NCBI GenBank assembly: GCA_963843465.1
Contig: CAWJKP010000001.1
Location: 2,418,001-2,482,000 of the forward strand
Source: CAWJKP01 sp963843465
Lineage (GTDB): Bacteria; Planctomycetota; Planctomycetia; Pirellulales; Thermoguttaceae
DNA: 64,000 nucleotides
Direction: 5' to 3'
How positions within the stretch are numbered: position 1 is the first letter of the stretch; every line of letters begins with the position of its first letter. Under the pieces are notes generated by a model. The model had not been told where the DNA came from. It searched no databases and saw nothing but the letters and a program-made list of their open reading frames with translations. Shown in pieces: positions 1 through 8,701 of the stretch. The position numbers and the translations under genes were made by a program.

Positions 1-2
1 GC

Positions 3-986
3 GTGTTGGCCGGCGCGGACGTACCGGGGGCTCGGCGGTTCGAGTCGCCGACGTTGGAGGGTCACCCTGTCCGCCAGACCCTCTGGACCATTTCCGGCCC
101 GCCCTCGCTGTGGCCGGGAAAGGCCGTAGGGCTGAAGTCGCTCGACCGCCGGGAGCAGGATCTGGTCCGTCTGCGAAGCCTGACGGCGATGCTCAAGGGG
201 GCCGAGGATTTCAGCGGCGAAGAGCGGAGCCAGACCAACGCCTGGCGCGCCCGGTGGTCTGGCCGCTGGCGAGCCGCCCGGGACGCCGTCGGCCGCTGGC
301 TGGTCCTTCGCAGCGGCGAGGAAACGAGTGTCGGTTCTGATGGAGGACGGATTGGCAATTCGTCCTACGAACCACGAATTGGCAATCCGTCCTACGAACC
401 ACGGATTGGCAATCCGTCCAGCAGTAGGGCCGACAGCCGCGAGAGCCTCAAGCAAGAGCTATCGGTCCTCGAGGGGTCGGTCGCCTGGGTAGCCGAGAGC
501 GAGGACACGGGGACACGGGGACGCGGGGACACGGGGAACTGGGGACGCGGAGACGCGGGGACTGCTAGGACATCCGCGGCCGACAATCCTCCGGCGCTGT
601 GGCAGAACTGCCTGGACCGGCCCGACAATGCGACCCGTTGCCTTGCCGCGGACGGCGCCGCGTCCGTGGTGTTGGACTACCGGGCCCGCGCGTCGGACTC
701 CTGGTGGGGGCGGTTGGTGGCCGCCTGCGGCCTGGGGCTGCTGGTCGTGGCTTGCGTAATGGGGAGCCGCCGCGGTGTATCGCTGGCCTTTCTCAGCCGC
801 TGGCCGCACGTGCTGGGCGTGGCCGCCGGCCTGGCCTGGTGGCTCTGGCTTTGGCCCAACGCTTTAGGCTGGCTGATGGTCCTCGCCTCTCTGGTCTGCT
901 CGGTTCGTTCGGGTTGGAAATGGTCCAAACCGCGCGGCAAGTCGTGGCGATCCAACGGGGTAATCAGTGCGCGTCACACGCAATGA
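3..986 (+). CDS. Membrane protein of unknown function, 5' end outside window
   Basis: The open frame enters from the left edge, so the GTG at position 3 is probably not the true start. About 327 residues are visible. The first ~230 are hydrophilic and low in complexity, with tandem RIGNPSYEP units (residues ~116-139) and a Gly/Asp/Thr-rich stretch coded by a ggacacgg-type repeat. Residues ~235-310 contain two or three strongly hydrophobic segments (for example LVAACGLGLLVVACVMG) and the protein ends in a basic tail. I recognise no family. Both repeat tracts look like intergenic-type repeats that became coding. A membrane location is inferred from hydrophobicity only. Confidence 0.5.
   Translation: MLAGADVPGARRFESPTLEGHPVRQTLWTISGPPSLWPGKAVGLKSLDRREQDLVRLRSLTAMLKGAEDFSGEERSQTNAWRARWSGRWRAARDAVGRWLVLRSGEETSVGSDGGRIGNSSYEPRIGNPSYEPRIGNPSSSRADSRESLKQELSVLEGSVAWVAESEDTGTRGRGDTGNWGRGDAGTARTSAADNPPALWQNCLDRPDNATRCLAADGAASVVLDYRARASDSWWGRLVAACGLGLLVVACVMGSRRGVSLAFLSRWPHVLGVAAGLAWWLWLWPNALGWLMVLASLVCSVRSGWKWSKPRGKSWRSNGVISARHTQ
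349..419. repeat. 27-bp tandem repeat, 2.6 copies, inside coding sequence
   Basis: Units at 349-375, 376-402 and a partial 403-419 differ at single positions and share the core ttggcaatccgtcctacga. They code for the RIGN(S/P)SYEP repeats of the surrounding gene. Confidence 0.85.
502..562. repeat. ggacacgg/ggacgcgg low-complexity repeat
   Basis: Purine-rich short-period repeat built from ggacacggg and ggacgcggg units, coding for a Gly-Asp-Thr-Arg tract in the membrane protein gene. Confidence 0.75.
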
Positions 987-1021
987 AGACTCCCTGTCCC
1001 TCCGGGAGACGGAAGGTTGCC

Positions 1022-1714
1022 TCAGTGGAATCTCCCGCACTTCGGCGATGACTGTCGAAGCCGGTTCATTCCCTCGTCCGTGACCTGCGTGCCGTCCACG
1101 TTCAGCCACAAGAGGTTTGTCAGTCCCTTCAGATGCTCCAAGCCGGCATTCGTTACCCGGGTGTGGGAGAGGTCCAACTGGCGGAGTTGTGTAAGTCCCT
1201 TCAGGTGCCGTAAGCCGGCATCCGTGATCTTCGCGCGACGTAGACCCAACTCCTGAAGTTGCGTGAACCCTTTCAGATGCTCCAAGGTGGCGTCAGTGAC
1301 CTTCTCGCCGTGAAGACTTAAACCTCGGAAATGCCTCAGCGCACTGAGTTGCTCGAAGGCGGCGTCGTCAACGGAAGAACCAAAGCACACTTCATCAACT
1401 GTTGCGAAGAAGTGCTCGCCCAACACGCCGCGGAGCCACGCTGGGCCAGGCGGAGCGCGATCGCCAGGCCCTGGACTTGGCATACCAGGTGCGACAGGGC
1501 CCGGCACCGGATAGTCATGTTCGTACCAGACGTACGCACCTAGCCCCCTTAGCCTCTCCACCGCCTTATCTTCCTTTTGGGTTCTCTCGATTCTGGTGGC
1601 AAGCCAGCTCATCGCGAGGCTCGCGAAGAGCACGAGAAGCATGAGGGAACGAAGGCTGAACTGGAAACGGCGGCGCTTGCGGACGGCGGCATCGCGCTTC
1701 GATTTCACGACCAT
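1022..1714 (-). CDS. Membrane-anchored leucine-rich-repeat protein
   Basis: 230 residues. The N-terminus has the planctomycete anchor RRRFQFSLRSLMLLV followed by a transmembrane helix (residues ~18-42). Residues ~130-222 form about four LRR units of 24 residues of the type HLKGLTQLRQLDLS followed by TRVTNAGL, as in RNI-like bacterial LRRs. A Pro/Gly-rich linker joins the two. LRR domains bind proteins; the partner here is unknown. It stands alone between a repeat-filled gap and the gene at the left edge, with no obvious operon partner. Confidence 0.75.
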   Translation of the reverse strand: MVVKSKRDAAVRKRRRFQFSLRSLMLLVLFASLAMSWLATRIERTQKEDKAVERLRGLGAYVWYEHDYPVPGPVAPGMPSPGPGDRAPPGPAWLRGVLGEHFFATVDEVCFGSSVDDAAFEQLSALRHFRGLSLHGEKVTDATLEHLKGFTQLQELGLRRAKITDAGLRHLKGLTQLRQLDLSHTRVTNAGLEHLKGLTNLLWLNVDGTQVTDEGMNRLRQSSPKCGRFH

Positions 1715-2147
1715 TCTCCGTCTTAGGAACTCGCCTCGCTAACGCATCCGACCTTGTCCGGCCCTCGGCCGCGTAAAACTTGAGCAATTCCGACACGAAT
1801 GCGCGGTAATTTCGAGGTTGGTTTTGTCCCATCGGCTGTAACTGCCGACGGGCCGAAGGCCCAGCCGTTCGCCCAGCCCTGGGCAACGCCCAGGGGAGTC
1901 GGCAACACCATGATTTTCGTACCGGCCCAACGGGCCAAACGTTCCTCCGGGCGAACGGTTGGCCCGTTGGGCCGGAAACCCCGAGACCTTGGCCCGGTAC
2001 CCTGGGCGTTGCCCAGGGCTGGGCGAACGGCCGCCCCGTTGGGGCGGCAGTGCAAGGCCCCGGTGCGGAACGAAACCGGGATACGTGACCATCGCCCAGA
2101 GAGCCAAGTTTGCGTAGCCGAGTCCCACCCTACTCGCAAAACCTCCG
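1715..2147. other. Non-coding gap occupied by a nested inverted repeat
   Basis: No credible gene. Open frames here are low-complexity and on both strands. The gap is dominated by the palindromic structure annotated at 1865-2030. Confidence 0.7.
1865..2030. repeat. Nested inverted repeat, possible small mobile/REP-like element
   Basis: Perfect 31-bp outer arms (1865-1895 and 2000-2030) surround perfect 17-bp inner arms (1922-1938 and 1959-1975). Each outer arm itself contains the hairpin ccctgggcaacgcccaggg. The transcript would fold into a compound cruciform. Confidence 0.85.
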
Positions 2148-3161
2148 TCAGAACCCTCGGGCCGCGCGGATGTCGTCGAAATCCCGCAGGTGATAGTCGA
2201 TGCCGACGTAGTCCAAGACCTTGCAGAGGGCCCGCAAGGCGACGCCCATGCCGTCCGGGCCGCTGAAGCCGCCGAACTGGCCACCGCCCTTCAGGTGCGG
2301 CTCCAAGTCGAGGAACACGCCGGGAATGCCGCGGCGATGGAGCTTCTGCTCCAGCTTGGGAAGAATGCCGGCGAAGTCGCGGAGGATGACCTCGTGGCCG
2401 CTGTAGCCCTGGTCGGCGGGCACGAAGTACTTCATCGCGTCCTCGTCGACGTGGCCGCCCTTGGTCGGGCGGTGCGGATTGCGGTAGTCCTTGATGTGCA
2501 TCCAGCCCAGTCCGGGTTTCATCGCCTCGTACTGCTCCAGCAGCTCGGCCGACGTGTAGCCCTGGGTGATGATGTTGGCCGCATCGAAGATCAGCACCAT
2601 CGCGGGATGGTTCACCTGCTGGTAGATCTCGGCCAGAAGCTGGCCGTCCCGGCCCACCAGGTTGGCCTCCACTTCCAGGCCGTAGGTCAGGTCGGAGCGG
2701 TGGCAAGCCTCGACGACGTGGCCGATCTGCTCGACGGCCTGGGCCAGGTGCGCCCGGGGATCTGCCCCCTTGGGGGGGTAGAAGGAGAATCCGCGAATGA
2801 GCTTGGTCTCGAAGGCGTGGGCGAACTCGCAGGCCCGGGCGACGTCTTCCTCGAGGTATTTCTTGAAGGGGACGTAGGCGTTCTTGGTGCCGTCATCGAC
2901 GTCCAAGAGCTTGACCTTGCCGATCGGCGAACCGATCGAGGCGACGTTCAGGCCGTACTGGTTCTCCAGGTGGCGGACCTTCTGGATTTCCGCCTTGCTG
3001 AGTTTCATCACGTTCTTGATGCCCTCGCCGACGTCGATGAAGCGAAGGCTGTAGTATTGCAGCCCAAGGGCGGCAAAGGCGGCGAACTGCTGTTCGGCCG
3101 TCTTCTGATTGGCGGCTTCGTCGGCAAAGCCGGAGAGGATCGCGCGCGGTCGGTCGGCCAT
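2148..3161 (-). CDS. Sugar phosphate isomerase/epimerase-type TIM-barrel protein
   Basis: 337 residues, full length for the AP-endonuclease-2/xylose-isomerase-like TIM barrel family, which isomerises or epimerises sugars. Supporting features: an N-terminal strand AILSGFADEAA, the metal-site type motifs LEVEAN and LIFDAANI, and GWMHIKDY with a late acidic FLDLEPH strand. There is no signal peptide, so it should be cytoplasmic. It diverges from the aminotransferase/oxidoreductase pair at 3431-6066, which suggests a sugar or amino-sugar catabolic neighbourhood. The substrate cannot be deduced. Confidence 0.8.
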   Translation of the reverse strand: MADRPRAILSGFADEAANQKTAEQQFAAFAALGLQYYSLRFIDVGEGIKNVMKLSKAEIQKVRHLENQYGLNVASIGSPIGKVKLLDVDDGTKNAYVPFKKYLEEDVARACEFAHAFETKLIRGFSFYPPKGADPRAHLAQAVEQIGHVVEACHRSDLTYGLEVEANLVGRDGQLLAEIYQQVNHPAMVLIFDAANIITQGYTSAELLEQYEAMKPGLGWMHIKDYRNPHRPTKGGHVDEDAMKYFVPADQGYSGHEVILRDFAGILPKLEQKLHRRGIPGVFLDLEPHLKGGGQFGGFSGPDGMGVALRALCKVLDYVGIDYHLRDFDDIRAARGF

Positions 3162-3335
3162 GGCTTATCCCGGAGGGTGAGCGGTTCTCGTCGGGGAGCG
3201 ATTCGTGTGACCGTATTGTCAGGCGCGATTCGGTTTGGGGCAAGGGCCTACTCCCGCTTTCAGCCGTAGGGTGGGACCAGGCCGCCTTGGCGGCCGCCGG
3301 CCCACCAGCAGTGGTCAGTGGTCAGTGGCCAGTGG

Positions 3336-3390
3336 GTAGGTTATGCTTCAGCATCACAGCCGGAGATTGTTATGCTGAAGCATAACCTAC
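3336..3390. repeat. 19-bp perfect inverted repeat between divergent genes
   Basis: Arms gtaggttatgcttcagcat (3336-3354) and its reverse complement (3372-3390) are separated by 17 bp. It lies just upstream of the aminotransferase start, so it could be an operator, or a dispersed repeat unit. Confidence 0.85.
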
Positions 3391-3430
3391 CTTGTTGGCA
3401 AGCCGCTTATTGCCAAGGAAACTGACCGCC

Positions 3431-4798
3431 ATGCCGTCCTACGAGCTGCTGCCCCGCAAGGTGCCTCACGTCGCCACGAAATACCGTCGAATCGTCAGCG
3501 AAATCCCCGCGCCGGAGTCGATCCCCATGTTGGAGAAGCTCCGCCGCTACGAGCCGCAGTCGATGAGCGGCCAGCCGCCGGTCGTGTGGGACCGGGCCGA
3601 GGGCATCCAGGTCTTCGACCGCTTCGGCAACGCCTGGCTGGATTGGTCCAGCGGCGTGCTGGTAGCCAACACCGGCCACTCCCATCCCAAGGTTCGCCAG
3701 GCGATCCTCGACCAGGTGGGCCACGGCCTCGTGCACAACTACTGCTTCCCCTCGGAAATCCGCGCCCGGACTGTCGAGGCCCTGGCCCGGGTGGCGCCGC
3801 CAGGGTTGGACAAGGTCTTTCTGCTGACCACCGGGGCCGAGGCCTGCGAGTGCGCCCTGAAGCTCATGCGGACGTGGGGCCAGAAAGTGGCGGGCAAGCC
3901 GGGCAAGATCACCCTGGTGACCTTCGACAACGCCTTCCACGGCCGCACTTTAGGGGCCCAAACGGCCGGTGGGATCCCGGCGCTGAAGTCGTGGATCGTG
4001 AACCTCGACCCGGACATGGTCCAGGTGCCTTTTCCCGATGGTTTTCGCGGTCCCGACACGAGCTTCGAGGGCTTTTTGCGGGCCCTGGAAGAGCGGGGCG
4101 TCAAACCGGAGCAGGTGGCCGGCGTGATGACCGAGACCTACCAGGGCGGCAACGCCAGCTTCGCCCCGCCGGAGTATATGCAAAAACTCCGTGCCTGGTG
4201 CGATCGCTGCCAGGCGCTCTTGGTCTTCGATGAGGTGCAGGCCGGCTTCGGGCGGACGGGAACCTACTGGGGCTTCGAACATTACGGCGTCGTGCCCGAT
4301 CTGATCTGCTGCGGCAAGGGGATCTCGGGGGGGTTGCCGATCTCGGCCGTCATCGGCCGCAACGAGGTGATGGACCTCTATGGGCCGGGTTCGATGACCT
4401 CGACGCACACGGGCAACCCCGTCTGCTGCGCCGCGGTGCTGGCCAACCTTCAAGTGATCGAAGAGGAGGGCCTGGTCGGTCGCGCTGGTGAACTTGGCCA
4501 GATCCTTCAGGCCGAGGTCCGCCGCATCGGCCGCCGGTACCCCCGGCACGTGGGCGCGGTCCATGGCCGGGGTATGGTCGCGGCAATGCACATGGTCCAA
4601 CCGGGAGGGATACAACCCAACGCCCCGCTGGCCTGGGAGGTCGTCCGGCACGCGGTGGAGAAAGGACTGCTGATGTTTTCCCCCGTGGGTTATGGCGGGG
4701 CCTCGGTGAAAATCGCCCCGCCGTTGGTCACGCCCGAAGAAGCATTGCGTGAAGGGGTCGCCGTGCTGGAAGAGGCCATCGCGGAGGCCGTGGAATGA
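3431..4798 (+). CDS. Class III PLP-dependent aminotransferase
   Basis: 455 residues from the ATG at 3431, preferred over 3392 because aaggaa lies 10 bp upstream and the family begins here. Fold-type I class III features: substrate-loop region VLVANTGHSHP, the PLP phosphate-binding LLTTGAEACECALK, the acidic LVFDEVQAGFGRTG that contacts the pyridine nitrogen, and the Schiff-base lysine in CCGKGISGGLPIS. It resembles 4-aminobutyrate or ornithine aminotransferases; the exact amino donor is not determinable. Its stop overlaps the next start in ATGA, so it is translationally coupled to the oxidoreductase. Confidence 0.88.
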   Translation: MPSYELLPRKVPHVATKYRRIVSEIPAPESIPMLEKLRRYEPQSMSGQPPVVWDRAEGIQVFDRFGNAWLDWSSGVLVANTGHSHPKVRQAILDQVGHGLVHNYCFPSEIRARTVEALARVAPPGLDKVFLLTTGAEACECALKLMRTWGQKVAGKPGKITLVTFDNAFHGRTLGAQTAGGIPALKSWIVNLDPDMVQVPFPDGFRGPDTSFEGFLRALEERGVKPEQVAGVMTETYQGGNASFAPPEYMQKLRAWCDRCQALLVFDEVQAGFGRTGTYWGFEHYGVVPDLICCGKGISGGLPISAVIGRNEVMDLYGPGSMTSTHTGNPVCCAAVLANLQVIEEEGLVGRAGELGQILQAEVRRIGRRYPRHVGAVHGRGMVAAMHMVQPGGIQPNAPLAWEVVRHAVEKGLLMFSPVGYGGASVKIAPPLVTPEEALREGVAVLEEAIAEAVE

Positions 4799-6066
4799 GC
4801 AAAACGCAAACCAAGCCGATCAAGATCGTGGTCGTGGGCTCCGGGATGATCGTCCACGACCAGATCCTGCCTTCGCTCTATCATCTTCAGCGGTTGGCAG
4901 AGGCGGGCCCGATCACCATCTGCGACCGCAGTTCGAAGCCTCTGCGGGCGTTGGCCGGCGATCCGCTGCTGGCGCAGGCCTTTCCCGGCCAGACGTTTAC
5001 CGCTCTGCCCGGCCTGGAGGAGCCGCCGGAGCGGGCCTATGCCGATTTGTACCAGCAGGCCATTGGGTCGCTGGAGCCGCGGAACCTGGTGGTGGTCGCC
5101 GTGCCCGACGCGCTGCACGAGATGATGATCCGCGAGGCGCTGGCCCACGGGCAGCACGTGCTGACAGTCAAGCCGCTGGTGCAGACTTACGCCGCGTCGG
5201 TCGAGATTGCCGAGGTGGCCCGGGCCCAAGGGCTGATGGTGGGCGTCGAGTATCACAAGCGGTTCGATCGCCGCTCGCTGGACGCGCGGCGGCAGTACCG
5301 CGAGGGCCGGCTGGGCGAGTTCCGCCTGGGGGAGGCCAAGATGATCGAGCCCTACTACTACCGCCATTCCAATTTCCAGAACTGGTTTACCCGCGAAAGC
5401 GCCGACCCTTTCACCTACGTCGGCTGCCACTACGTCGACCTGGTGCAGTTCATCACCGGGCTGCGGCCGGTCGAGGTTTCCGTACGGGGGGTCGAGGGGA
5501 CCTTTCCCAACGGGAATATCGGCTATCTCTGGTCAGCCGGCCAGGTGCTCTGGGAGAACGGGGCCGTGCTCAGCGTGAGCAACGGACTGGGCTATCCGGA
5601 CCGCGGCGCCGGCAGCAACGACCAGGGCCTGTGCCTGTTCTGCGAAGGGCCCGACGGCGGCGGACTGCTGGACCACGACGACCAGTTCCGCGGCGTCAGC
5701 CACGGCTACCTCGACGACCGCTGGGGCGCCCATTTCCGCTTTGTCAGCCCCGACTATTTCCGCCTCGTGCCCTGGGAGGGCGAGGGTCTGCGGCCGGTGG
5801 GCTATGGCTACGATTCGATCCGTGCGCTGGTGGCCGCCGCCGTGCGGGTCAACTCGGCGGGCGACGGCCTGCCGGCCGACACGGCACTGGCCCGGCGGTG
5901 CGAGGCACTGGACGAGATCGATCGTCGCGCGATCCTCGCGACCCCGGCCAACAGCTTCGCCAACGAGCTGGTGACCGAGGCTGCGCGGCTTTCCATCGCC
6001 CACTCCGGCCGCCACGTGGCGATCGACTACCTGGGCACGCCGAGCGTCGGTTTTCGCGAGCTTTAG
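4795..6066 (+). CDS. Gfo/Idh/MocA-family oxidoreductase
   Basis: 423 residues. The N-terminal Rossmann fold starts KIVVVGSGMIVHDQ, a slightly unusual dinucleotide-binding loop. The family lysine is in HVLTVKPLVQTY, an EKP-type motif with the Glu replaced by Val-Lys, and the C-terminal alpha/beta domain contains the substrate-side GVEYHKRFDRR and YVGCHYVDLVQ. Members oxidise or reduce sugars with NAD(P). ATGA overlap with the aminotransferase suggests oxidation and transamination of one substrate, as in amino-sugar or inositol-type routes; that pairing is inference. Confidence 0.82.
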   Translation: MSKTQTKPIKIVVVGSGMIVHDQILPSLYHLQRLAEAGPITICDRSSKPLRALAGDPLLAQAFPGQTFTALPGLEEPPERAYADLYQQAIGSLEPRNLVVVAVPDALHEMMIREALAHGQHVLTVKPLVQTYAASVEIAEVARAQGLMVGVEYHKRFDRRSLDARRQYREGRLGEFRLGEAKMIEPYYYRHSNFQNWFTRESADPFTYVGCHYVDLVQFITGLRPVEVSVRGVEGTFPNGNIGYLWSAGQVLWENGAVLSVSNGLGYPDRGAGSNDQGLCLFCEGPDGGGLLDHDDQFRGVSHGYLDDRWGAHFRFVSPDYFRLVPWEGEGLRPVGYGYDSIRALVAAAVRVNSAGDGLPADTALARRCEALDEIDRRAILATPANSFANELVTEAARLSIAHSGRHVAIDYLGTPSVGFREL

Positions 6067-6087
6067 ATGCGGGAGGCAGAGTTCGGT

Positions 6088-6744
6088 CTACCGAACCACC
6101 CCGGTCTCGATCTCCCTGGCCGCTGCATACCGCTCCAGCAAGCCCACCGCCCGCTGCAACGTTGCTTCCATCCCCTCGGACCCGAGGAACGAGATGATGA
6201 CCATCATGATTCTGGTCGTCTCCAGGCGGATCATGGCCCGTTGGGAGTCGCTGGTCGTGCTGCCAAAAGGCCCGAGCTGATCGGCAAAGACCGGAAGGCC
6301 CTCGATTTTGATCTCGCCCCGGCCGATCCCTGCATAGCTTTCGCCCGCTTGACCGATCCGAAAAACGATCGGCGGCCGGACATGCTCCAAGTTGAACGTC
6401 CCGGCCGAATGCAGCGTCTCCAAGGAAATCAAGTTGTTGATGTCCACGACCGTGTTGACCCGGTAAAGCTGCTTGCCTTGGGTGATTCGTCGCACCAGGG
6501 CTTCGTTCGATCCTCGGTAGCGGGTCGGATCGTTACCCAAAGCCCGGTAGGCGTCCCGCAGGGCCTTGACGGGCGGGAACTTGCGGGCCTGCTCCATCGT
6601 CATCCCACGAAACCGGTCAACAGCGGCTTCGATCTCCCGCCAGAGACCCTCGTCATGCTCGGCAACCTGCACCGTGGCGGTAATCCAGCCCACGGTGACG
6701 GCGCGGATCTTGGATTTGAGGTCCGGCGAGAGGCTGAGGGGCAT
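6088..6744 (-). CDS. B3/B4 domain protein (tRNA-editing-domain-like)
   Basis: 218 residues matching the stand-alone B3/4 domain related to the editing module of phenylalanyl-tRNA synthetase beta chain. Features: the motif LRDAYRALGNDPTRYRGS followed by VDINNLISLETLHS and a Gly-rich GESYAGIGRGEI core. No membrane segment, so cytoplasmic; a role in clearing mischarged tRNA is family knowledge, not shown here. It lies 4 bp downstream of the thioesterase gene and is probably co-transcribed with it. Confidence 0.78.
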   Translation of the reverse strand: MPLSLSPDLKSKIRAVTVGWITATVQVAEHDEGLWREIEAAVDRFRGMTMEQARKFPPVKALRDAYRALGNDPTRYRGSNEALVRRITQGKQLYRVNTVVDINNLISLETLHSAGTFNLEHVRPPIVFRIGQAGESYAGIGRGEIKIEGLPVFADQLGPFGSTTSDSQRAMIRLETTRIMMVIISFLGSEGMEATLQRAVGLLERYAAAREIETGVVR

Positions 6745-6748
6745 GGAA

Positions 6749-7162
6749 CTACTCCAATGGAAACGGCTCGTCCTTGATGTAGGCGGTCCCCTGGAACAAG
6801 GCGACCAATTCCCCGGCGTCGTTGGTCACCCGCACGGTGCAGACCGACAGCTTCCGGCTGCGGGAAATCTCGGTCGCCTCGGCATACAACAGGCCGGATC
6901 GTACCGCCTTCAGGAAAGAGAGGTTCGCGCTGATCGCCGGGGCTACTTTGCCGCCCGTCTTCACGGCGGCTCCGAAAGCAAAGTCGGCCAGGGTGAAGAT
7001 CGCCCCGCCTTGCACCGTCCCGATGCTGTTCAGATGCCGCTCCTCAACTTGGAGGCTGGTCTTGGCAAAGCCGGGACGCAGCTCGACGAGCCGCATGCCG
7101 CTGGAGGTTGCAAAGCGGTCGTTCTCGAAATCGTGCCTTATCGCTTCGAGGTTATCCTGCAT
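6749..7162 (-). CDS. PaaI-type hotdog-fold acyl-CoA thioesterase
   Basis: 137 residues, normal for PaaI/YdiI-like thioesterases. It carries the signature HLNSIGTVQGGAIFTLAD, where the family places the catalytic Asn/Asp-Gly-Gly region, followed by the hotdog strands SANLSFLKAVRSG and VCTVRVTNDAGELVA. It hydrolyses an acyl-CoA of unknown chain. The downstream B3/B4 gene follows after 4 bp. Confidence 0.82.
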   Translation of the reverse strand: MQDNLEAIRHDFENDRFATSSGMRLVELRPGFAKTSLQVEERHLNSIGTVQGGAIFTLADFAFGAAVKTGGKVAPAISANLSFLKAVRSGLLYAEATEISRSRKLSVCTVRVTNDAGELVALFQGTAYIKDEPFPLE

Positions 7163-7216
7163 GGCTGCTCGGCCCCTTTGGATAGAGCATTTTACCCATC
7201 CACTTCTCTCGACGGT

Positions 7217-7588
7217 TTAGACCTCCAGCAGCATCCGGGCCGGATCTTGGAGGATCTCCTGGATCGTGTGCAGGAAGGCTACTGCTTCGCGGCCGTCGAC
7301 CAGATGGCCTCGCTCGCGATAGGCCCACAGCAGGTGCTGGGCACCGTCGTGGAGCCGGGCGACCTGGGCGTCGTTGGAACCACCAGGCGGAAGTGTCCCC
7401 ACGACCGGGTTGAAAAGACTCGTGGGACGGAAAGAGGGACGTCGCCCCGCGGCGGCCGCCTCGCCGTTGCCGCCGGTTACTTCGCGAAAATAGGCCTGCC
7501 ACCGGGGCGGAACCCGCGACGCATCTTGAAGATACTCCTGGAGCAGGGCTTCTAGATACTGGACATTCGGGCAACCGGGATCGTACAT
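7217..7588 (-). pseudogene. sucA'-'sucB deletion fusion (2-oxoglutarate dehydrogenase remnant)
   Basis: 123 residues. The first ~95 match the N-terminus of 2-oxoglutarate dehydrogenase E1 (SucA): YLEALLQEYLQDASRVPPRW, then RPTSLFNPVVG and LLWAYRERGHL. The last ~25, VDGREAVAFLHTIQEILQDP then ARMLLEV, match the extreme C-terminus of the dihydrolipoyl acyltransferase E2 (SucB), where VDGREAV is conserved. The two normally separate, adjacent genes are joined in frame, so about 800 residues of E1 and nearly all of E2 are missing. No catalytic residue remains; the product cannot be an enzyme. Confidence 0.75.
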
Positions 7589-8173
7589 GGCAAGTCCGTG
7601 CAGCGGTCATCCGCATTCTCAGCAGCGGCCGCCTCCAGGGCGGGATAAGTGATGCACTTCCCCCGGACCCGAGCCCAGGGCGTCAGGGTGTGTGTCTGCG
7701 TTCGCAGGCCGCTGAGAATGTGCTCCACCGGGATGCCCCGCACCGCAAGCGCGTCGGCGATCAGCCCACGATGGCAGCGCCAGGGGACCGCCTCGGCACA
7801 CATCACGGCCGCGCGGTGCTTGCGCTCGATCGATCAGCAAGTCCAGGTTTTCCTCGAATTCGTCCGTCTGCATGTAGTCGGCAAAACCGCGAAACGAAGC
7901 ATTGCGCCATGCCTTGTTGCGCGAATCGGCGCGCGTACGGCGCAACCCTCCCAAGCCGGGAACGTGCTCGTAGTCGATATCGGCGGCGCGAAGCGAATCG
8001 GGCAGGGTTTCCCTGTTGAACTGGGGATTGTGCCGGGAACGCGGCACCGTGCGAACATCGACCACCAACGTCACCTGGTGCGCCTGGAGAAGGTGGATGA
8101 ATGCCTCCAAAGTGCGCGTCGAATGGCCAATCGTCAGAACGAGCTCGGGTTGTTTCGTGGTCTTCTTCTTCAT
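7552..8173 (-). pseudogene. DUF488 family protein, frameshifted by a 4-bp duplication
   Basis: Start at MKKKTTKQ (8173). The first frame reads LTIGHSTRTLEAFIHLLQAH and DVRTVPRSRHNPQFN, typical DUF488 N-terminal motifs, up to ENLDLLID. The family then continues in another frame with VMCAEAVPWRCHRGLIADAL and GIPVEHIL. The shift coincides with gatcgatc at 7828-7835; removing one gatc restores LIERKHRAAVMCAEA. The 3' end overlaps the sucA'-'sucB scar by ~37 bp. DUF488 proteins are small cytoplasmic proteins of poorly known role. Confidence 0.8.
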
Positions 8174-8332
8174 AGCAAGACGCGACAACAAGTCGTGCCG
8201 CGGGATAGCACCTTCCCGATTGCCCATAGAATGCTATGCGCCGGGGCCGAGGACTTCAAGATCAGCCCCCGGAACGGCACGGAGGCCGTTTCCTAATGCG
8301 TTTTGACGAACAAGACCGGTATACGCAGGAAA

Positions 8333-8424
8333 CACTAGCCCGAAGCGCGAGCGAGGGAAAGCGATGTGCCTCCCTTGCTTGCGCTTCGGGCTTGTGCCTC
8401 CCTCGCTTGCGCTTCGGGCTAGTG
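8333..8424. repeat. Dispersed inverted repeat, cccgaagcg family
   Basis: A 26-bp arm at 8333-8358 (cactagcccgaagcgcgagc then gaggga) is repeated inverted at 8399-8424 with one mismatch, plus a third, partial inverted copy at ~8371-8393. A related shorter copy lies at 33028-33074. Confidence 0.8.
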
Positions 8425-8701
8425 TGCCGCGATGAACCATTCGCCGCGGCACCATTGCCGCATTTGACCGTCAAAACCCATCAGGATGAACCGCATCAAT
8501 TCAGGCGAAGAAATAACACTGCCAGCACTGTGGCGTGGCTGGGGGTTGATCCAACGCCGCTCACGCATACGATTACCAAGTTGGCAGGTGCGAGAGAACG
8601 AAGTCTCGCCGCGCGGCGCGGGATGGCCGCTATATGTCTCTTGCCGGCTGTCCGTAAGGGTCTGGATTACCTGTGCGTAAGAAAAAGGATTAGTTCCGCC
8701 G

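Noticed and set aside
1723..2706. Long minus-strand open frame overlapping the isomerase
   Set aside because: Arg/Pro-rich shadow of the isomerase gene in another frame plus repeat sequence; no homology.
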